Part shown: one piece after another, positions 7,222 to 15,980 of the stretch
Layout: each line of letters begins with the position of its first letter
Position numbering within the stretch: position 1 is the first letter of the stretch
Assembly (NCBI GenBank): GCA_900546915.1
Contig: UREY01000024.1
Coordinates: 1-30,796, forward strand
DNA from: an uncultured Eubacteriales bacterium
GTDB lineage: Bacteria > Bacillota > Clostridia > Oscillospirales > Oscillospiraceae
DNA length: 30,796 nt
Direction of reading: 5' to 3'
The notes under the pieces: model-generated
Databases searched by the model: none
What the model was told of the DNA's origin: nothing
The model's input: the letters and a program-made list of their open reading frames with translations, nothing else
Made by a program: the position numbers and the translations under genes

Positions 7222-9513
7222 TTACTGTTTGATTTCCTCCATGGAGAAGCACTCGAACACGTCGCCTTCCTTAATATCATTGTAGCGTTCAATGGACATG
7301 CCGCATTCGTAGCCGGCGGCCACTTCCTTTACGGAGTCTTTGAAGCGCTGCAGGGACCCGACGACTCCCTGGTGCAAAACGACGTTGTCCCGAAGCACCC
7401 GGACCTGTGCGTCTCGGGTGACCTTTCCGTCTTTCACATAGCAGCCGGCGATGGTTCCGATGGCGGAGACCTTGTAGGTCTGCCGCACCTCGGCATGCCC
7501 CATGACGACCTCCTGGTACTTGGGGGCCAGCATTCCCTTCAAGGCGGCTTCAATCTCATTGATGGCGTCGTAGATCACCCGATACATCCGCACGTCTACT
7601 TTGGCGCGCTGGGCGCTGGCTTGGGCGGCGGCGTCGGGCCGGACGTTGAAGCCGATGATGATGGCGTTGGCCGTGGAGGCCAGGAGAATGTCGGATTCGT
7701 TGATGGCGCCCACGCCGGTGTGGATCACCTTCACCCGCACCTCTTCGTTGGACAGCTTCAGCAGGCTGGCCTTCAGGGCCTCGGCGGAGCCCTGGACGTC
7801 GGCCTTTACGATGAGGTTCAGATCCTTCATCTCGCCCTCCTGCATTTTTGCAAACAGGTTGTCCAGAGTGACCTTGGTGTTCAGCTTGGCTGCGGCGTCC
7901 TTCTCTGCCTGGCGGCGTTGCTCCACCAGCTCTCGGGCCATGCGCTCGTCGGAAACGGCGTTAAACTCGTCGCCGGGAGAGGGGACGTCGGCCAAACCGG
8001 TGATCTCCACCGGTATGGAGGGACCGGCCGTCTTAACTGTGCGGCCCTTGTCGTCGGTCATGACCCGGACGCGGCCTACAGCTGTGCCGGCAATGATGAC
8101 GTCGGCCTGATTCAGCGTGCCGTTCTGGACCAGAAGCGTGGCAATGGGACCGCGGGTCCGGTCCAGCCGGGCCTCGATGACGGTGCCCTTGGCAGGACGG
8201 TTGGGATTGGCTTTCAGCTCTTGCACTTCCGCCGTAAGAATGACCATTTCCAGCAGCTCGTCAATGCCCTGCCTTGTTTTGGCGGAAATGGGACAGATGA
8301 TGGTCTCGCCGCCCCACTCCTCCGGGACCAGGTCGTATTCGGTCAGCTGTTGCTTGATCCGGTCCGGATTGGCGCCGTGCTTATCCATTTTGTTGATGGC
8401 CACAATGATGGGGATCTTCGCCGCCTTGGCGTGGTTGATTGCCTCGACGGTCTGGGGCATAATGCCGTCGTCTGCGGCGACCACCAGAATGGCAATATCG
8501 GTACACATGGCGCCGCGGGCCCGCATGGAGGTGAAGGCGGCATGGCCCGGGGTGTCCAGGAATGTGATGTTCTTTCCGTTAATTTGCACAGTATAAGCGC
8601 CGATATGCTGGGTAATGCCGCCGGCCTCGCCGGAAACCACGTTGGTCTCCCGCACGGCGTCCAGCAGGCTGGTTTTTCCGTGATCCACGTGTCCCATGAC
8701 CACCACAACCGGGCTCCGGGGCTGCAGCTCCTCTGCGGTGTCCACGTGATCGTCGATGATTTTCTCTTCGATGGTGACGGTAATCTCCCGCTCCACCTTA
8801 CAGCCCATTTCCGTGGCGACAAACTCGGCGGTATCAAAGTCGATGCTCTGATTGATGGAGGCCATCACGCCGTTTTTCAGCAGTGTCTTAATGACTTCGG
8901 CAGCCGTCTTCTTCATGCGGCTGGCCAGCTCTCCCACGGTGATTTCCTCGGGAATTTTGACCGTCAGCGGCGTCTTTTTAATGACCTCCAGACGCAGGCG
9001 GCGCATTTTCTCCTGCTCCTCGGAGCGGGCCTTGCTGCTCTGGAATTTTCCGCCCTTTTTGCCGTTTTTGGACTTGCCGCCGATCTTCTGCTTTCCGCCG
9101 GAGATGTTTTGGACCCGTTCGGAAACCAGGGTGTCCACCCGGTCGTCAAACCGTTCGGAGTTCACCTGGACGGCGGAGGTGTCCACCACCCGGCGCTCCC
9201 TGCGCCGCTCAGGCTGGGCGGGCTTGGGCTCGGCTTTGGCAGCGGCAGCCGGTTTGGCCGGAGCCGCCGCTTTGGGAGCCTCCTTCACCGGCTTGGGCTC
9301 CAGCTTCGGGGCGGCGGCAAAGACCTGCTCCAGAGAGCTGATCTGGTTATTTTGTGTGATATGATCAAAAATGACATTCAGCTGCTCATCGGTCAGCACC
9401 TGGCTGTTGCTCTTTGGCTTATCGAAATATTTGGCGATGACTTCCGACACTTCTTTCGGCGTCATGCCAAAATCTGCGGCCACTTCCCGGACTCGATATT
9501 TGATAAAACTCAT
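7222..9513 (-). CDS. infB: Translation initiation factor IF-2
   Basis: 763 residues. GTPase that places initiator tRNA on the 30S subunit and promotes 50S joining. An N-terminal IF2N-like domain (1-55) is followed by an Ala/Lys/Pro-rich linker (~60-170) and a second IF2N domain (~180-235). The G domain has GHVDHGKT (274-281), DTPGH (320-324) and NKMD (374-377), then SAK. Domain II, domain III and the fMet-tRNA-binding C-terminal domain follow. GGAGGTG precedes the ATG, and its ATG overlaps the stop of the L7Ae-like gene as ATGA, implying coupling. Confidence 0.97.
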   Translation of the reverse strand: MSFIKYRVREVAADFGMTPKEVSEVIAKYFDKPKSNSQVLTDEQLNVIFDHITQNNQISSLEQVFAAAPKLEPKPVKEAPKAAAPAKPAAAAKAEPKPAQPERRRERRVVDTSAVQVNSERFDDRVDTLVSERVQNISGGKQKIGGKSKNGKKGGKFQSSKARSEEQEKMRRLRLEVIKKTPLTVKIPEEITVGELASRMKKTAAEVIKTLLKNGVMASINQSIDFDTAEFVATEMGCKVEREITVTIEEKIIDDHVDTAEELQPRSPVVVVMGHVDHGKTSLLDAVRETNVVSGEAGGITQHIGAYTVQINGKNITFLDTPGHAAFTSMRARGAMCTDIAILVVAADDGIMPQTVEAINHAKAAKIPIIVAINKMDKHGANPDRIKQQLTEYDLVPEEWGGETIICPISAKTRQGIDELLEMVILTAEVQELKANPNRPAKGTVIEARLDRTRGPIATLLVQNGTLNQADVIIAGTAVGRVRVMTDDKGRTVKTAGPSIPVEITGLADVPSPGDEFNAVSDERMARELVEQRRQAEKDAAAKLNTKVTLDNLFAKMQEGEMKDLNLIVKADVQGSAEALKASLLKLSNEEVRVKVIHTGVGAINESDILLASTANAIIIGFNVRPDAAAQASAQRAKVDVRMYRVIYDAINEIEAALKGMLAPKYQEVVMGHAEVRQTYKVSAIGTIAGCYVKDGKVTRDAQVRVLRDNVVLHQGVVGSLQRFKDSVKEVAAGYECGMSIERYNDIKEGDVFECFSMEEIKQ

Positions 9514-10091
9514 GATTCCGCACCTCCATATGACTTCTTGCCGTGCTTCCTGACGGCAGCCCCCGCTTTGGGGACCTGCGTTTGGACGGCGGGCTTGGCC
9601 TGCCGCTTGGCTTGGGCGCCGGCCGCGCGGCCAGACCCGGATCTATGATCAGCAGCCGGCATATGCGGCTGATGTCTGTGTTTTCCCAGGCGGAGGTTTT
9701 TCTGGTGGGCTTTTTCCTCCGCTTGTCTCTGGCGGACCCGCTTGGTCCGGTTGGTCAGATCCTCCAGGGCTGCTGCGTACTGCTGGGGATCTTCCAGGGC
9801 CTGTAAAAAGGCCAGAGCCAAAGCCGGGTCGGTCAGAGCGGCCAGGGACACGACGGTTTTTCCCAAGGCGGTTCCCAGCTCTTCCTTGGTGAACGGGACC
9901 ACGGCCAAAGGCCGGCCGGAACCGGCAACCAAATTCCGGGCCCGACGCAGGGTACCGGCGGGTGCATCACCGGCCACGAGCAGGAGCCTGGCGCGGCAAG
10001 CTCGGGCCGCCGCCCCGACGGCCTCTTCCCCAACGGCGATCCGCCCGGCTTTCTTGGCCAAAGACAAATAGTGAATGGCGTTAGGTTTCAT
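9510..10091 (-). CDS. L7Ae/L30e-family RNA-binding protein with basic C-terminal tail
   Basis: 193 residues. The first ~100 form an L7Ae-type kink-turn RNA-binding fold ([20 protein letters not shown], then the LLLVAGDAP strand and the [12 protein letters not shown] segment), equivalent to YlxQ/RplGA encoded between ylxR and infB in Bacillus. The extra ~90 residues are rich in Lys, Arg, Gln and His and look disordered, so this protein is about twice the usual YlxQ length. The ATG (10091) lies inside the end of rnpM (11-bp overlap) with GGAGG upstream. Its RNA target is unknown. Confidence 0.85.
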   Translation of the reverse strand: MKPNAIHYLSLAKKAGRIAVGEEAVGAAARACRARLLLVAGDAPAGTLRRARNLVAGSGRPLAVVPFTKEELGTALGKTVVSLAALTDPALALAFLQALEDPQQYAAALEDLTNRTKRVRQRQAEEKAHQKNLRLGKHRHQPHMPAADHRSGSGRAAGAQAKRQAKPAVQTQVPKAGAAVRKHGKKSYGGAES

Positions 10092-10353
10092 GACGCGCCT
10101 CCATTTCCTGTGCCAGCCGCTCCAGAACCTCCGCCGGTATGGGCGTTTCCAGATTTCTCTCCAGAGCTTTGGAGCGAACGGCCCTTCTGAGACAATCGGG
10201 ATTCGGGCACAGGTAAGCGCCGCGCCCGGGAGCCTTTCCCTGAAAATCCAGGCTAACCGTACCTTCCGGCGAGCGGACGACGCGAATCAGCTCCCGCTTC
10301 GGCCTGCGCTCCCGGCAGCCCATACATTGGCGCATGGGGATCTTTCTCTGCAT
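10081..10353 (-). CDS. rnpM: YlxR/RnpM RNase P modulator (DUF448)
   Basis: 90 residues. Family members bind the RNase P RNA and modulate tRNA 5' processing in Bacillus. Motifs: RQCMGCRERRPKREL (8-22) with Cys10 and Cys13, and GRGAYLCPNPDC (43-54). GGAGG precedes the ATG. Encoded between nusA and the L7Ae-like gene as in most Firmicutes. Confidence 0.92.
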   Translation of the reverse strand: MQRKIPMRQCMGCRERRPKRELIRVVRSPEGTVSLDFQGKAPGRGAYLCPNPDCLRRAVRSKALERNLETPIPAEVLERLAQEMEARHET

Positions 10354-10393
10354 GAAGGCTCCCTCCTTTTATTTTTGGGTGAAATTTCCCGCT

Positions 10394-11545
10394 CTATTCT
10401 TCCGGCATGATGGGCTCCGATTCCGGAGCGGCTTCGGAAAATTCGGAAGCTTTGGATGCGGGCTTGATATCGATTTTATAGCTGGTGAGACGGGCGGCAA
10501 GACGTGCGTTCTGCCCTTCCTTGCCGATGGCCAGACTCAGCTGGTCGTCGGGCACCACAACCCGGCAAGCCTTTTGACCCGGAACGGGCTCCACAGAGAG
10601 AACGTCTGCCGGACTCAAAGCGGCGGCTACGTACTGGCAGGGATCTTCCGACCAGGTGATGATGTCCATCTTTTCCCCGTGCAGCTCATTTACAATGGCG
10701 CCGACCCGTCCGCCCCGGGGACCGACGCAGGCTCCCACAGGATCGATGCCCTCCTGGGCGGCCCGGACGGCGATCTTGGTCCTGGAGCCGGGCTCCCGGG
10801 CAATGTTCCGGACCTCTACCAGCCCGTCGGCAATCTCCGGCACCTCCAGCTCAAACAGGCGGCGGACCAGATTGGGATGGGTCCGGGAGACAAAAATCTG
10901 AGGTCCACGGTTGGAACGGTGTACGTCTACCACATAGACCCGGATCAAGTCGCCTTCCTGATACACTTCCCCGGGAATTTGCTCGCCGGCGCGCAAAATG
11001 GCGTCGGACCGGTCGGCGCCGGCGCCGACCCGGACGAACATATCCCCGGAGGTGGGATCTATGCGCAAGACCGTTCCGGTGAGAATTTCCTGGGCTTTGG
11101 AGGAGTAGTTGTCGTAAATAGCGCCCCGCTCAGCCTCCCGGATGCCTTGGATGATCACCTGCTTTGCAGTCTGCGCCGCAATGCGGCCGAAATTTTCAAT
11201 TTTGACCGGGATGCTGACTACGCTGCCCAGCTGTGCCGTGGGAAGCAAATTCCGCGCCGCGTCCAGGGAGATCTCCAAAGCGGAGTTTTCCACCTCTTCT
11301 ACCACGGTCTTCTGCTGAACCATGGACATGGTAGATTCGGTGAGCTCTACCACCACGTTTTCAGCGGCGGTCTCCCGATGGTCCTCCCGGTCCTTCCGGT
11401 AGGCGTTGATCAGAGCCTGTTTGATCCGATCTACCATATAGCTCACGGGAATGCCCCGCTCCTTCTCCAGCATCTGCAGGGCGGCAAAAATCTCCGCCGG
11501 CTGGCAGAGCTGCGGCTCCGGCTTCTTCTTTACATTTCTGGCCAT
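10394..11545 (-). CDS. nusA: Transcription termination/antitermination factor NusA
   Basis: 383 residues, typical of Firmicutes NusA without the C-terminal acidic repeats of proteobacteria. An N-terminal RNA-polymerase-binding domain (~1-150; [16 protein letters not shown]) is followed by an S1 domain (~155-225), KH1 with [11 protein letters not shown] and KH2 with [16 protein letters not shown]. Modulates pausing, intrinsic termination and rRNA antitermination. GGAGGAAATCGTC precedes the ATG. It starts 15 bp after rimP. Confidence 0.96.
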   Translation of the reverse strand: MARNVKKKPEPQLCQPAEIFAALQMLEKERGIPVSYMVDRIKQALINAYRKDREDHRETAAENVVVELTESTMSMVQQKTVVEEVENSALEISLDAARNLLPTAQLGSVVSIPVKIENFGRIAAQTAKQVIIQGIREAERGAIYDNYSSKAQEILTGTVLRIDPTSGDMFVRVGAGADRSDAILRAGEQIPGEVYQEGDLIRVYVVDVHRSNRGPQIFVSRTHPNLVRRLFELEVPEIADGLVEVRNIAREPGSRTKIAVRAAQEGIDPVGACVGPRGGRVGAIVNELHGEKMDIITWSEDPCQYVAAALSPADVLSVEPVPGQKACRVVVPDDQLSLAIGKEGQNARLAARLTSYKIDIKPASKASEFSEAAPESEPIMPEE

Positions 11546-11560
11546 GACGATTTCCTCCTG

Positions 11561-12013
11561 TCAGAATTCCACCCGGAGCCGCACCAAAGCGACTTCCGAT
11601 TGCTCGAAGGTGAGTGAGCCGCCGGCAGTGCCAATGGTGACACGACCGTCGGCGTAATCTTCCAAAACCCCGGCGTATTCCTTCGCCCCGTCTCTGGGGC
11701 GGTACAGCTTGACCAACACGGGGCTGTTCATAAATTGCTGAAAATCCTCCGGACGTTTCAGCGCCCGCTCCAGGCCGGCAGAGCAGACCTCAAAGTGGTA
11801 GCTGTCCGGAATGGGATCCTTTTCATCCAAAATGGGGTCCAGGGCCCTGGAGATGGCCTCGCAGTCGGCAATATCCACGCCGCCGTCTTTGTCAATGTAG
11901 ACCCGGAGGAACCAGTCTGCACCTTCCCGCACGTATTCCACGTCCCACAGCTTGCAGCCCAGGCGCTCTACCACCGGGCGGGCAAAGCCGATTACCTGTT
12001 CTGTGATCTTCAT
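11561..12013 (-). CDS. rimP: Ribosome maturation factor RimP
   Basis: 150 residues, standard length. Binds the 30S subunit during assembly. Characteristic segments are LGCKLWDVEYVREG, LRVYIDKDGGVDIADCEAISRALDP and YHFEVCSAGLERALKRPEDF. First gene of the operon. The ATG follows AGAAAGGCG, which itself follows a 28-bp palindrome in the leader. Confidence 0.95.
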   Translation of the reverse strand: MKITEQVIGFARPVVERLGCKLWDVEYVREGADWFLRVYIDKDGGVDIADCEAISRALDPILDEKDPIPDSYHFEVCSAGLERALKRPEDFQQFMNSPVLVKLYRPRDGAKEYAGVLEDYADGRVTIGTAGGSLTFEQSEVALVRLRVEF

Positions 12014-12035
12014 AACAACACGCCTTTCTCAGCAA

Positions 12036-12063
12036 GAAAGAGAGGGGCGCGCCCCTCTCTTTC
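12036..12063 (-). repeat. Perfect 28-bp palindrome in the rimP-nusA leader
   Basis: Two 14-base halves (12036-12049 and 12050-12063) are exactly complementary. It lies between the promoter and the rimP ribosome-binding site. On the minus strand it is followed by TTGC after the terminal TCTTTC, so it may act as a weak attenuator or a leader stem. Confidence 0.7.
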
Positions 12064-12086
12064 GTAAGTCAACCATAATTACCTGT

Positions 12087-12115
12087 ATTATACCATTGCC
12101 CAGTCTGTTTTGCAA
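12087..12115 (-). promoter_or_regulatory. Promoter of the rimP-nusA-infB-truB-ribF operon
   Basis: Minus-strand -35 TTGCAA (12110-12115), 17-bp spacer, -10 TATAAT (12087-12092). The transcription start is expected near 12080, giving a ~65-nt leader that contains the palindrome. Confidence 0.8.
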
Positions 12116-12220
12116 GGGGTTTTTCAAGAAATTTGGGCGGGATTTCCGGTTTCTTTTTAAAAAACCGGCTGCGCCCTGCTGGAACGGGCCTGTGGCGGAC
12201 CGGCTCGGTGCCCGCTGCTG

Positions 12221-13315
12221 CTATTCATAAGCTTCCAGCAGGGTACAGACGGCGTCAATATAGTCCTGGCCGTATCCCTTTTCCTGAAAGTCCCGACTGC
12301 TGGAGACATGGGGAAATTCAAACAGACAGGCGTCGTAGCCCAGGGTATACGCGGCCCAGGAGGTGTAATAGCCGGAGACGCCCCAGAGGGAGACATACTC
12401 GTTGCCGGGAAAGTACCGGCGGAAGGTCTGGAACAGAGAGCCGTTCCAGCCGCTGGATACAATGGTTTGCCGGTACCAGCCGTGGGTGTCGATCAGCACG
12501 TTGTATCCCGCACCCATGACGGACTGGGTGAATTGCGCCAGGGCCTGGGCTTCCCGTGCGGCCAGGGGCTGACTGCCGCAGTAGTTGCGGGCGTCGTACC
12601 GGCTCCGGAAGGCATAAGGAAAGCACCGGTTTAAATCGATGCCGGTCCCTTCTCCGTCGGAGTTCTGCCCGGAGCTGTCCAGATAGTGGGTGGTGCAGCG
12701 GCCGGGGCCGTTCTGGGTCCAGCCGTCATACAGCCCGTCCGGGTTCAGACAGGGCAGCACGTACACCGTCCAATCGCCGGCAACCACAAGCTCCTCATAC
12801 CGGGATTTCAAGACATCCATCAGGTCCTCTGCCGTATCGACCAACACCTGGCCGTCCCGCTCAAAGTTATCCTCCCAGCCGTGGATGGCAAAGGCGATTA
12901 CCATGACGTTTTCACCGGTTCCGAATCGGTAGGCCAGAAGCTCCCGGCCGGCGCCGCTTCGGCCATAGACTATGGTCTCCATTTCTTTTTCCTCCGGGGG
13001 GAGCGGGGGAAAGAGCCTGGCTTGCAGGCTTTGGACGTAGTCCCGGCAGACCAGCTGGGTCACAATGGCTTGAGCGTCGTTCCGGGACATCTCTGCCTGC
13101 AGCAGCGCGGCTGCCTGTACCGGCAGTTGGGGGGGAGAAGAGCGGGAAGACGATACCGGCAGAAAGGCGTAGGCCTGTACCCGCTGCAGCCGGTCGGGAT
13201 CGCACGTCCCGGAGGGTGCGCACCGCACCGGCGCGGCTGTCATGCAGCTGCAAAGGATTGCAATAGCCAGAAGTCCTGCTGCCCGGTGGAGCCGGGGACG
13301 TTTTTTTCTGTGCAC
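12221..13315 (-). CDS. Secreted M14-family zinc carboxypeptidase
   Basis: 364 residues from a GTG start. A basic then hydrophobic N-terminus (~12-30, ending in LCSCM) is a signal peptide, possibly of lipoprotein type. The peptidase fold shows zinc ligands H145 and E148 in AIHGWED and H278 in IDTHGW, substrate-binding NPDG (191-194) and DLNR (227-230), and a probable catalytic Glu333 in LFEFP. Family members remove C-terminal residues or cut D-amino-acid bonds in wall peptides (gamma-D-Glu-Dap); the actual substrate is not readable. The start was set at GTG 13315 because AAGGAGG lies 9 nt upstream. The ATG at 13336 would sit at the transcription start itself. Confidence 0.88.
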   Translation of the reverse strand: MHRKKRPRLHRAAGLLAIAILCSCMTAAPVRCAPSGTCDPDRLQRVQAYAFLPVSSSRSSPPQLPVQAAALLQAEMSRNDAQAIVTQLVCRDYVQSLQARLFPPLPPEEKEMETIVYGRSGAGRELLAYRFGTGENVMVIAFAIHGWEDNFERDGQVLVDTAEDLMDVLKSRYEELVVAGDWTVYVLPCLNPDGLYDGWTQNGPGRCTTHYLDSSGQNSDGEGTGIDLNRCFPYAFRSRYDARNYCGSQPLAAREAQALAQFTQSVMGAGYNVLIDTHGWYRQTIVSSGWNGSLFQTFRRYFPGNEYVSLWGVSGYYTSWAAYTLGYDACLFEFPHVSSSRDFQEKGYGQDYIDAVCTLLEAYE

Positions 13316-13346
13316 CGGCGGTCGCCTCCTTCCCATACTACTATAT

Positions 13347-13375
13347 ATTATACGGTGGAATGTTTCTTCTGTCCA
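13347..13375 (-). promoter_or_regulatory. Promoter of the M14 carboxypeptidase gene
   Basis: Minus-strand -35 TGGACA (13370-13375), 17-bp spacer, -10 TATAAT (13347-13352). It places the transcript start close to 13340 and so argues for the GTG start at 13315. Confidence 0.75.
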
Positions 13376-13446
13376 GAACTTTCCGAAATCTTGCCGTAAA
13401 ACGGTGCCGCAGCTTGATTTTCCTCGGAAAAGCACAGATTGCCGAC

Positions 13447-13475
13447 TGGCCGAAGGGCGTGCCGCGTGGTATATT
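13447..13475 (+). promoter_or_regulatory. Possible weak promoter of pth2
   Basis: TATATT (13470-13475) follows a poor -35 TGGCCG (13447-13452) at 17 bp. It is the only candidate seen upstream of pth2 and would leave a ~125-nt leader. Confidence 0.25.
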
Positions 13476-13486
13476 AAAAGAAAGAA

Positions 13487-13515
13487 CCGGCCGGGGGAAT
13501 AGGCCGCCCGGCCGG
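13487..13515 (+). repeat. GC-rich hairpin in the pth2 leader
   Basis: Arms CCGGCCGGG (13487-13495) and CCCGGCCGG (13507-13515) are separated by 11 nt. There is no T-run after it. It is about 90 nt upstream of the pth2 start codon; function unknown. Confidence 0.4.
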
Positions 13516-13605
13516 AAGGTTTCAATCCGATTACAAGTCATGCCGTCCGGGCTCCATGCGCATCGGGCGCAGCAACCGGGCGGCGCTCTGTTGGAGGGAT
13601 CAAAA

Positions 13606-14028
13606 ATGTACACTGCAAAGCAAATGATTGTCATGCGCCGGGACCTGCATATGCGGAAGGGAAAAATTGCCGCCCAGGCCGGTCACGCCTGTGTCACAGC
13701 GGTTCTCATGGCCTTGGAGCGGGAAGACCGGCTGGGGCAGGTGGAGGTCCTGGGCGGCGGATTGGCCCTGAAACCTTCCAACCGACCGGCCACCCCCCTG
13801 AGCGACTGGTTCCGCCATGGAACCGCCAAAGTCTGCGTGTATGTGGATTCGGAGGAGGCTCTTCTGGAGCTGGACCGGCGGGCCAAGGAGGCGGGATTTC
13901 TCTCCGCCCTGATCTGCGACGCCGGCATGACGGAGTTTCACGGTCAGCCCACCTATACCTGCCTGGCTCTGGAACCGCTGCCGCCGGAGGCCGTCGATCC
14001 TCTGACGGGCGACCTTCCGCTGTTTTAA
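13606..14028 (+). CDS. pth2: Peptidyl-tRNA hydrolase, Pth2 (archaeal/eukaryotic) type
   Basis: 140 residues. Hydrolyses peptidyl-tRNA released from stalled ribosomes. Motifs are those of PTH2, not the usual bacterial PTH1: QMIVMRRDLHMRKGKIAAQ (6-24) with AGHACV following, a central VCVYVDSEEALLEL strand-helix, and DAGMTEFHGQPTYTCLALEP (105-124). The ATG at 13606 is preceded by GGAGGGATCAAAA. An in-frame extension upstream has no ribosome-binding site. Transcribed alone, divergent from the carboxypeptidase and convergent with the ABC genes. Whether a PTH1 exists elsewhere in the genome cannot be seen. Confidence 0.9.
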   Translation: MYTAKQMIVMRRDLHMRKGKIAAQAGHACVTAVLMALEREDRLGQVEVLGGGLALKPSNRPATPLSDWFRHGTAKVCVYVDSEEALLELDRRAKEAGFLSALICDAGMTEFHGQPTYTCLALEPLPPEAVDPLTGDLPLF

Positions 14029-14105
14029 CCGCCCGGCTTGCAGGACACCCCAGAGCTTTCCTGGGAATGGGAGGGCAGGCCGTCTCGGGCAAGCTGGGGG
14101 CGGTT
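14027..14105. repeat. Imperfect inverted repeat between convergent genes
   Basis: AACCGCCCGGCTTGC (14027-14041) is largely complementary to 14089-14105, with a 2-nt bulge. The repeat surrounds the gap between pth2 and the ABC gene. No T-run follows on either strand, so a terminator role is only possible. Confidence 0.3.
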
Positions 14106-14123
14106 GGAACAGCCCGGGCGGCC

Positions 14124-15980
14124 CTATTGTGTATAGCAATTTGCCTGAGCGTCGTATAGCTCCCGGTAAGGTCCGTTTTCCTGCATCAAATCCTCGTGAC
14201 TGCCGTGCTCCGCCAACCTGCCGTGGTCCAGCACCAAGATCTCGTGACAACTTCTGCAGCTGCCCATGCGGTGGGAGATGAAAACACTGCCTTTGTCTTG
14301 CACCAAGCGGTCGAACGCGGAAAAGATTTCGTATTCGCTTTCCGGATCCAGGGCGGCTGTGGGCTCGTCCAAAATGATAAACGGCGCATCCCGATACAGC
14401 GCCCGGGCGATGGCGATCTTTTGCGCTTCGCCGCCGCTGACATTGCAGCCGTCTTCATCCAAGCGGTACAAATTTGTATGAAGCTGCTGGGGCATTTGCC
14501 GGACGCGTTCCCGGAGTCCTGCCTTGGCCAGGCAGTCCCAGATTTGCGGCTCATGCATGGGCTTCCCCGCTGCAATATTTTCTCCCATGGGGAAGGAAAA
14601 CAAGCTGAAATCTTGAAATACCACCGAAAACAGAGAGAGGTAATCCTCGTAGCAATAATTTCGGATGTCCACGCCGTTGAGGGTAATTTTGCCCTCTGTG
14701 GGTTCATACAGCCGGCACAGGAGCTTGACAAAGGTGGTCTTCCCGGCTCCGTTTTTCCCCACGACGGCGGCTTTGGTACGGGACGTGATTCGACAGGAAA
14801 TATCCTTCAGAGCGTCTACCTCTGTGCCTGGATAACGATAAGAAACGTGGTGAAATTCGATGCAATAGGATTGGCCCGGGGTTTTCGGTACGGGTATGCC
14901 TCCGGAAGCCTTCTTACTTTTCACCTGCATAAAATTCTGGAATGTGGTGATGAACTCCGTCTGCAGAGCGATTTTTTGATTGACTGCAACACACGTGCGG
15001 AGCGCCTGATGGAACAGTACGATGGTACCGATATATTGGGACAGCTCTCCCACGCTGACGGCTCCGGATAACACCTTGCAGATTACCACAAAGTAAGCCG
15101 CCAGTGTGCACAGGCCCTGACTGCTTAAATACAGCGTCTCTTGGTTCTTTGCAGCGTCATCATAGTACCGGTTGTAAAAGCGGATCGAATGCTCCAGCGC
15201 CTTGCCGTGCTTTTTTAAAATAAGCTCCAGCATATGGAACAGACGGATTTCCTTTCCCATCTCTCTATTCATAAATACCTTGTCCGAGAAATAATTCAGC
15301 GTCCGCTCCACCTTTATTTTCTTTTGATATCCACTGCTGCTGTATCTCTGAAACCGCACTGCGACGGTCTGGCTGAACAGGAAGTTTCCCACAGTTACAA
15401 GCGCCAGGATGCCGAGAGAGACCGCCGGAGAAGCGACCCAGGCAAACCAGCCTGTATTTCCCTCCGGAGTGGGCAGCATGCTCAGGTGTAGGACTGCTCC
15501 GACGGAAATGGCGATTTGAATCAGGTTTTTGCATAGCTGCTGGTAATAACTGATGAATGCATGATAACCGCCCACGTGATTCATGGTGTAAAAGGCGTCG
15601 GAGATTTGATGCAGCAGCCCGGTATCTTCCATCTCTTCGTAGTCCAGCTCCATGGCCTTTTGACTGATGCGCCGCAGCATGTTTCGTTGGGCTCTGTTGG
15701 ACAGGTAAGCGTGGAGGCCGTTTCCTGCATCCAGCCCCAAGCCGGCTATGCAGATCAGTATGGCAAGAAGCGCAATATTCCGGCCGGCTGCAGGGAAATT
15801 TCCCTCTATGACCAGATCGATAATCCGAGCCGAATCATACAGCTCGATATATGGAAATGCAGCTTCCTGAAGGGCCTGCACCACGGAAAGCGCGAGCAGG
15901 CCCCGTTCTGTTTGATGGATCTGGATGAGCGCTCGTATGCCGCAGCGGTGATGAGAAATTGGTATGGTTGTGTTACGCAT
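14124..15980 (-). CDS. ABC exporter half-transporter, second subunit
   Basis: 618 residues: an N-terminal transmembrane region (hydrophobic stretches near 68-84, 151-170, 180-203, 285-305) fused to an ATPase. Nucleotide-binding motifs are complete: Walker A GKNGAGKT (408-415), Q456 in FQDF, signature VSGGE (514-518), Walker B ending IILDE (535-539), and H570 in ISHR. Start at 15980 has AGGAGG upstream and overlaps the previous ABC gene by 8 bp, so the two probably form a heterodimeric exporter. Substrate is unknown; no precursor-peptide or modification gene is visible next to it. GC content is lower than in the flanking housekeeping genes. Confidence 0.85.
   Translation of the reverse strand: MRNTTIPISHHRCGIRALIQIHQTERGLLALSVVQALQEAAFPYIELYDSARIIDLVIEGNFPAAGRNIALLAILICIAGLGLDAGNGLHAYLSNRAQRNMLRRISQKAMELDYEEMEDTGLLHQISDAFYTMNHVGGYHAFISYYQQLCKNLIQIAISVGAVLHLSMLPTPEGNTGWFAWVASPAVSLGILALVTVGNFLFSQTVAVRFQRYSSSGYQKKIKVERTLNYFSDKVFMNREMGKEIRLFHMLELILKKHGKALEHSIRFYNRYYDDAAKNQETLYLSSQGLCTLAAYFVVICKVLSGAVSVGELSQYIGTIVLFHQALRTCVAVNQKIALQTEFITTFQNFMQVKSKKASGGIPVPKTPGQSYCIEFHHVSYRYPGTEVDALKDISCRITSRTKAAVVGKNGAGKTTFVKLLCRLYEPTEGKITLNGVDIRNYCYEDYLSLFSVVFQDFSLFSFPMGENIAAGKPMHEPQIWDCLAKAGLRERVRQMPQQLHTNLYRLDEDGCNVSGGEAQKIAIARALYRDAPFIILDEPTAALDPESEYEIFSAFDRLVQDKGSVFISHRMGSCRSCHEILVLDHGRLAEHGSHEDLMQENGPYRELYDAQANCYTQ

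Noticed and set aside
7090..9648. 852-codon open frame on the plus strand, antisense to infB
   Set aside because: It lies opposite a complete, well-conserved IF-2 gene. Its translation is low-complexity (His/Gly/Leu/Val-rich) with no recognisable domain, as expected for a shadow frame in GC-rich DNA.
12143..12172. CCGGTTT...AAACCGG inverted repeat downstream of the M14 peptidase as a terminator
   Set aside because: The stem is AT-rich in the centre with no clear loop and no following T-run on the minus strand, so it was not called.
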